Source of the DNA: an uncultured Ardenticatenia bacterium | GTDB taxonomy: Bacteria > Chloroflexota > Anaerolineae > Promineifilales > Promineifilaceae | Assembly: GCA_937858165.1 (NCBI GenBank) | Contig: CALLZA010000432.1 | Location: forward strand, 1 to 8,369 | Length of the DNA stretch: 8,369 nucleotides | Reading direction: 5' to 3' | Part shown: in pieces, positions 5,685-8,369 of the stretch | How positions within the stretch are numbered: the stretch's first letter is position 1 | How the letters are laid out: each line of letters opens with the position of its first letter | Program-made: the position numbers and the translations under genes | The notes under the pieces: model-generated | Database searches by the model: none | Told to the model about the DNA's origin: nothing | What the model saw: the letters and a program-made list of their open reading frames with translations, nothing else

Positions 5685-6668
5685 TTACTCCCCCGCGGCC
5701 GCCACGTCAACCGGCGTCAGGCGCGCCGCCAGCGCCCGGTCATCGCTGCGTCGCGCGGCCTGAATGCGCCGCCGCGCCGGCCACAGGCGCACCAGCCCGA
5801 TCAGCCCGGCCAACTGCCCGCGCAGCCGTGCCCGCGCCGCCGCGCCGCGCCATGCTCGCAGCGCCTCGCGGCTGATAGCCACCTGGGCGCGCAGAATGTC
5901 GCCAGCGTGGCGGCGCAGAAGCGAGGTGGGGTAGTTCTTCCAGATGACGTAGAGGAAGTTGCGGCCGTCGTAGTAGCTGCCGACGACGCCGCTGCCGCCT
6001 GATGCCTTTAGCTTGTGATAGACAACGCCCGCTGGTGTGTAGCGCACTTCCCAGCCGGCCAGATGCGCCCGCCAGGCGATGTCAACGTCTTCGCAGGAGA
6101 AGAAGAAGGCGTCATCGAGGAAGCCGATCTCCTCGACCATTGCCCGCCGATAGGCTGCTGCCGCGCCACAGGCGCCGAAGACCGGTTCCTCGCGGTCGTA
6201 CTGTCCCCGGTCGGTCTGCCACACGCCGCGGTTGCCGGGGATGCCGTCCACGCGATAGATGTCGCCGGCAGCGTGAAAGCGGTCGCGCTGGTCGAAGAGC
6301 AGCAGTTTGACGGCAACGATGCCGACACGCGGGTGGCGGTTGAACACCTCGACGACAGCCCCCAGCCAGCCGGCGTCGGCCTCGGTGTCATTGTTTAGCA
6401 GGCAGACGAACTCCCCCCGGCTGGCCGCATAGCCGGCGTTACATGCGCCGGTGAAGCCACGGTTGCTGCCGAGTTCGACCAGGCGCACTTCGGGGTAGTG
6501 TTGGCGCACATACGCCTGGGAGCCGTCGGTCGAACCGTTATCGACCAGGATGACCTCGTGGTCGGTCATCGTCTGCCGGCGCAGGGCAGCCAGGCAAACG
6601 TCGAGGTGCGCGAGGCCGTTCCAGTGGGGAATGACGACCGACACGCGTGGCGCGGCGCTGTGGCTCAT
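5685..6668 (-). CDS. GT2 glycosyltransferase, rhamnosyltransferase-like (COG1216)
   Basis: Predicted transferase of a sugar, plausibly rhamnose, onto a growing cell-surface glycan. It has 327 residues. Motifs of the WbbL/COG1216 group: VSVVIPHWNG (9-18), LVDNGSTDGS (41-50), SNRGFTGACNAG (68-79), the DXD-equivalent NND in LLNNDTEAD (90-98), FGACGAAAAYRR (164-175) and SCEDVDIAWR (191-200) with the acidic pair at 193-194. The C-terminal part, about 245-327, is Arg- and Ala-rich and helical-looking without a clear membrane anchor. The open frame runs on to 7160, but that part overlaps rmlD and is a shadow. The ATG at 6668 overlaps the rmlD stop as ATGA and has no separate Shine-Dalgarno, so translation is probably coupled. 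Coupling to a dTDP-rhamnose enzyme is the main reason to suggest rhamnose as donor sugar. The acceptor is unknown. Confidence 0.92.
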   Translation of the reverse strand: MSHSAAPRVSVVIPHWNGLAHLDVCLAALRRQTMTDHEVILVDNGSTDGSQAYVRQHYPEVRLVELGSNRGFTGACNAGYAASRGEFVCLLNNDTEADAGWLGAVVEVFNRHPRVGIVAVKLLLFDQRDRFHAAGDIYRVDGIPGNRGVWQTDRGQYDREEPVFGACGAAAAYRRAMVEEIGFLDDAFFFSCEDVDIAWRAHLAGWEVRYTPAGVVYHKLKASGGSGVVGSYYDGRNFLYVIWKNYPTSLLRRHAGDILRAQVAISREALRAWRGAAARARLRGQLAGLIGLVRLWPARRRIQAARRSDDRALAARLTPVDVAAAGE

Positions 6669-7498
6669 AAGGCGTTCTGCATGTAGTCGGCCAGCGCCTC
6701 CGGCCACGGCCGCAAGGTGATGCCCAGCGCTGCCCCGGCGCGGTTGTGCAAGGCAGCAAAGGGCGGCGGCGTGGAGGCGCGCGGATAGGCGCTGCTCAGG
6801 ATAGGCACGTTGGCCGCCGCCACGCCCGCCAGGCGCAGAATCTCGTTGGCGAACGCCCAGCGCGAACACGCGCCGCTGTTGACGAAGTGATAGGTGCCGT
6901 ATTGCCCGGTGGTGATGAGCTGGGCGATGGCCGCGGCCAGGTCGGCGGCGTAGGTCGGGTTCCCCACCTCGTCGGTGACGACGCGCACCGTGCTTGTCTC
7001 GCGGGCGCGTCGCAAAATAGCATGGATGAAGTTCCGCCCGCCGGGGGCGTAGAGCCAGGCCGTGCGCACGATGTAGGCCCGGCTGAGCAGGGCGCGCACG
7101 TGGGCTTCGGCCGCGGCCTTGGAGCGGCCATACGGGTTGCGCGGCGCGTGGGGCATCCACTCCTCATAGCCGCCCGGCTCATCGCCGGCAAAGACTTCGT
7201 TGGTGCTGATGTGGACCAGCGCCGCGCCCGACGCCTGGCAGGCCAGGGCAACGTTCTGTGTGCCGTGGGCGTTGACACGATGGGCCAGAATCGGGTCGCG
7301 GGCGCAGCCGTCCACGTCGGTGTAAGCCGCGCAGTGGATGACAAGTTCCGGCGCGGCCGTGGCGAAGACCACCGGCAGCGCCGCGCGGTCGGTGATGTCC
7401 ACCGCCGGCAGGTCGACGAGAGTCAGTTTGTGCTCGGTCAGTACGCGTTGCAGGGCCAGGCCTAGTTGTCCGTTGGCTCCGGTGATGAGAATCCGCAT
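6665..7498 (-). CDS. rfbD: dTDP-4-dehydrorhamnose reductase (RmlD/RfbD)
   Basis: Last enzyme of dTDP-L-rhamnose synthesis: NAD(P)H-dependent reduction of dTDP-4-dehydro-L-rhamnose. It has 277 residues, slightly short of the usual 285-300. It is an extended SDR with the nucleotide motif GANGQLG (7-13), CAAYTDVD (56-63), HISTNEVFAG (96-105) with catalytic Thr99, YGRSK (123-127) with Tyr123 and Lys127, and VRTAWLYAPGGRNF in the middle. Most RmlD proteins have STDYVF where this one has STNEVF. The catalytic Thr is kept, but the variant leaves room for a related nucleotide-sugar reductase. The rmlA, rmlB and rmlC genes are not in the window. The ATG at 7498 fits the family exactly and has no Shine-Dalgarno. 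The promoter at 7508-7536 would start the RNA only a few bases before it, so leaderless initiation is likely. It leads the block of two glycosyltransferases and rnhB. Confidence 0.9.
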   Translation of the reverse strand: MRILITGANGQLGLALQRVLTEHKLTLVDLPAVDITDRAALPVVFATAAPELVIHCAAYTDVDGCARDPILAHRVNAHGTQNVALACQASGAALVHISTNEVFAGDEPGGYEEWMPHAPRNPYGRSKAAAEAHVRALLSRAYIVRTAWLYAPGGRNFIHAILRRARETSTVRVVTDEVGNPTYAADLAAAIAQLITTGQYGTYHFVNSGACSRWAFANEILRLAGVAAANVPILSSAYPRASTPPPFAALHNRAGAALGITLRPWPEALADYMQNAL

Positions 7499-7507
7499 AG
7501 TGGGTCA

Positions 7508-7536
7508 ATTGTGTGTCGCGCTGCGATTCTTGTCAA
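7508..7536 (-). promoter_or_regulatory. Promoter for the rfbD-led operon
   Basis: The minus strand has a perfect TTGACA (7531-7536), a 17-base spacer and CACAAT (7508-7513, four of six consensus). Transcription would start near 7500-7502, only two to four bases before the ATG at 7498. No Shine-Dalgarno lies upstream of the ATG, which agrees with a leaderless or nearly leaderless mRNA. Confidence 0.6.
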
Positions 7537-7541
7537 TCGGC

Positions 7542-7573
7542 CTGTAGCGCGATTCTCCAGAATCGCGCTACAG
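7542..7573. repeat. Perfect 15-bp-arm palindrome in the divergent promoter region, copy 2
   Basis: CTGTAGCGCGATTCT (7542-7556) and AGAATCGCGCTACAG (7559-7573) are perfect reverse complements with only CC between. It sits 5 bp from the leftward -35 box and 6 bp from the rightward one, almost exactly centred. It shares the CTGTAG-N-GCGATT and AATCGC-N-CTAC skeleton with 629-657. It could be a dispersed genomic repeat, an operator for a dimeric regulator, or both. Confidence 0.85.
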
Positions 7574-7579
7574 CCCTGC

Positions 7580-7608
7580 TTGACAGCTTCTCCGTTCCCC
7601 CCGATACT
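7580..7608 (+). promoter_or_regulatory. Promoter for trmD
   Basis: TTGACA (7580-7585) is a perfect -35 box. A 17-base spacer leads to GATACT (7603-7608, four of six consensus for -10). The predicted start near 7614-7616 falls at the end of the AGGTGA Shine-Dalgarno, so either the mRNA is nearly leaderless or the true start is elsewhere. Confidence 0.5.
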
Positions 7609-7609
7609 C

Positions 7610-7615
7610 AGGTGA
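7610..7615 (+). promoter_or_regulatory. Shine-Dalgarno site for trmD
   Basis: AGGTGA lies four bases before the ATG at 7620, with the same sequence and spacing as the site before rnhB. It supports the chosen start but conflicts with the nearby predicted transcription start, which would leave this site out of the mRNA. Confidence 0.55.
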
Positions 7616-7619
7616 CTGT

Positions 7620-8212
7620 ATGCGCATCGACGTTCTAACCCTCTTCCCCGCCATGTTCTCTGCCTATCTGGGCGAGAGCATCTTGCAGCGCGCCCAGACC
7701 GCCGGGCTGATCGCCGTTAACGTCCACAACATTCGCGACTACGCCACGGGCCGCCATCGGGTGACCGATGAGCCGCCCTTCGGCGGGGGCGGCGGCATGG
7801 TGCTGAAGCCGGAGCCGATCTTTGCCGCGGTCGAGGCAGTGGCCGGCGCGGCGACGCCCGGCCCGCGGCGCATCCTGCTCTCGCCGCAGGGTCGGCCGCT
7901 GACCCAGGCACTGGCCGCGACGCTGGCCGCCGAGCCGTGGCTGCTGCTGCTGTGCGGGCGCTACGAGGGGGTCGATGAGCGCGTGCGCGATCATCTGGTC
8001 GACGACGAGCTTTCCATCGGGGACTACGTGCTGACCGGCGGTGAGCTGGCGGCGCTGGTGGTCATCGACGCCGTGGCTCGCCACGTGCCGGGCGTGTTGG
8101 GCGATGAGCACGCCGCCGCGCGCGACAGCTTCGCCATTGGCCTGCTGGAAGGGCCGCACTATACGCGGCCGGTCGTCTTTCGCGGCCACGAGGTGCCGGC
8201 GGTGTTGCGCTC
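7620..8212 (+). CDS. trmD: tRNA (guanine37-N1)-methyltransferase, partial (C-terminus missing)
   Basis: Uses S-adenosylmethionine to methylate N1 of G37 next to the anticodon, preventing +1 frameshifts, and is essential in many bacteria. 197 complete codons are present of a usual 230-250. The SPOUT knot is clear: LSPQGRPL (87-94), [11 protein letters not shown] (111-121), [16 protein letters not shown] (131-146), and RHVPGVLG with Arg154. Then come Asp169 (RDSFA) and [10 protein letters not shown] (175-184). Arg154 and Asp169 carry the same numbers as the catalytic pair in E. coli TrmD. The insert ends within codon 198, so the C-terminal helical domain that helps bind tRNA is missing. The apparent tail [15 protein letters not shown] is translated adapter. 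Here trmD is divergent from rfbD and preceded by its own promoter, not by rpsP and rimM as in many bacteria. Confidence 0.97.
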
Positions 8213-8278
8213 CTGTCTCTTATACACATCTCCGAGCCCACGAGACCGTACTAGATCTCGTATGCCGTCTTCTGCTTG
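8213..8278 (+). other. Illumina Nextera P7 adapter with i7 index (reverse complement)
   Basis: Positions 8213-8231 are the Tn5 mosaic end in reverse (CTGTCTCTTATACACATCT), 8232-8246 the Read 2 overhang (CCGAGCCCACGAGAC), 8247-8254 the i7 index CGTACTAG (Nextera 702 as I remember it) and 8255-8278 the reverse complement of P7, ending TCTTCTGCTTG. Genuine insert ends at 8212. Confidence 0.99.
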
Positions 8279-8369
8279 AAAAAAAAAACATAAGAACCAC
8301 CGAAGCAGATATCTGCGTCGTGACAACGTCTAACAACAGCTAACCCTAGCACAGGTACTCACTGACTGA
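8279..8369. other. 10-A flow-cell linker and read-through noise
   Basis: Positions 8279-8288 are exactly ten A residues directly after P7, the complement of the ten-T flow-cell spacer and the mirror of 99-108. The bases from 8289 to the end lie beyond the physical template and carry no biological information. Confidence 0.93.

Noticed and set aside
6746..7465. A 239-codon plus-strand open frame opposite rfbD
   Set aside because: It is a shadow of rfbD with no recognisable motif. The rfbD reading explains the whole region.

Overview
The genuine DNA in this window runs from 179 to 8212. Both ends are sequencing artefact. Positions 109-178 are the complete Illumina P5 end of a Nextera library molecule and 8213-8278 the complete P7 end. 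Outside each lies a 10-base T or A run matching the flow-cell linker, then meaningless base calls (1-98 and 8289-8369). The insert is therefore about 8.03 kb, and both outermost genes are cut by the assembly, not by biology.

The insert is high-GC, densely coding bacterial chromosome. Gene content and the Thr/Pro-rich extracytoplasmic tail of the first protein suggest Chloroflexota, perhaps an Anaerolineae-like environmental lineage. This rests on recollection of such proteins, has not been searched, and is held with moderate to low confidence.

Layout. Left block, minus strand, read from 2453 down: a XerC/XerD-type tyrosine recombinase, a trimeric-type purine nucleoside phosphorylase, and the start of a two-helix membrane protein that runs off the insert. 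A good sigma70-type promoter at 2646-2673 lies about 185 nt upstream of the recombinase. Centre, plus strand: a 444-residue P-loop protein of the cyclic 2,3-diphosphoglycerate synthetase/COG2403 family. It converges on the right block across a 34-bp gap and a 15-bp-arm hairpin. Right block, minus strand, read from 7498 down: a dTDP-4-dehydrorhamnose reductase (RmlD/RfbD), a rhamnosyltransferase-like GT2 enzyme (ATGA overlap), a dolichyl/polyprenyl-phosphate glucosyltransferase-like GT2 enzyme, and ribonuclease HII (4-bp gap). This looks like one transcription unit for cell-surface glycan assembly with rnhB carried at its end. The tRNA (guanine37-N1) methyltransferase trmD is divergent from rmlD and is cut at 8212.

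The most structured non-coding segment is the 121-bp divergent region 7499-7619. Two TTGACA -35 boxes face away from each other around a perfect 15-bp-arm palindrome, and both predicted transcripts would start only a few bases before their ATG. A related palindrome with the same CTGTAG-N-GCGATT core lies at 629-657, which points to a dispersed repeat family in this genome. No mobile element, CRISPR array, rRNA or tRNA gene was seen. Apart from the artefacts and these small signals, this is ordinary housekeeping and cell-envelope sequence, and I did not find a convincing new system.
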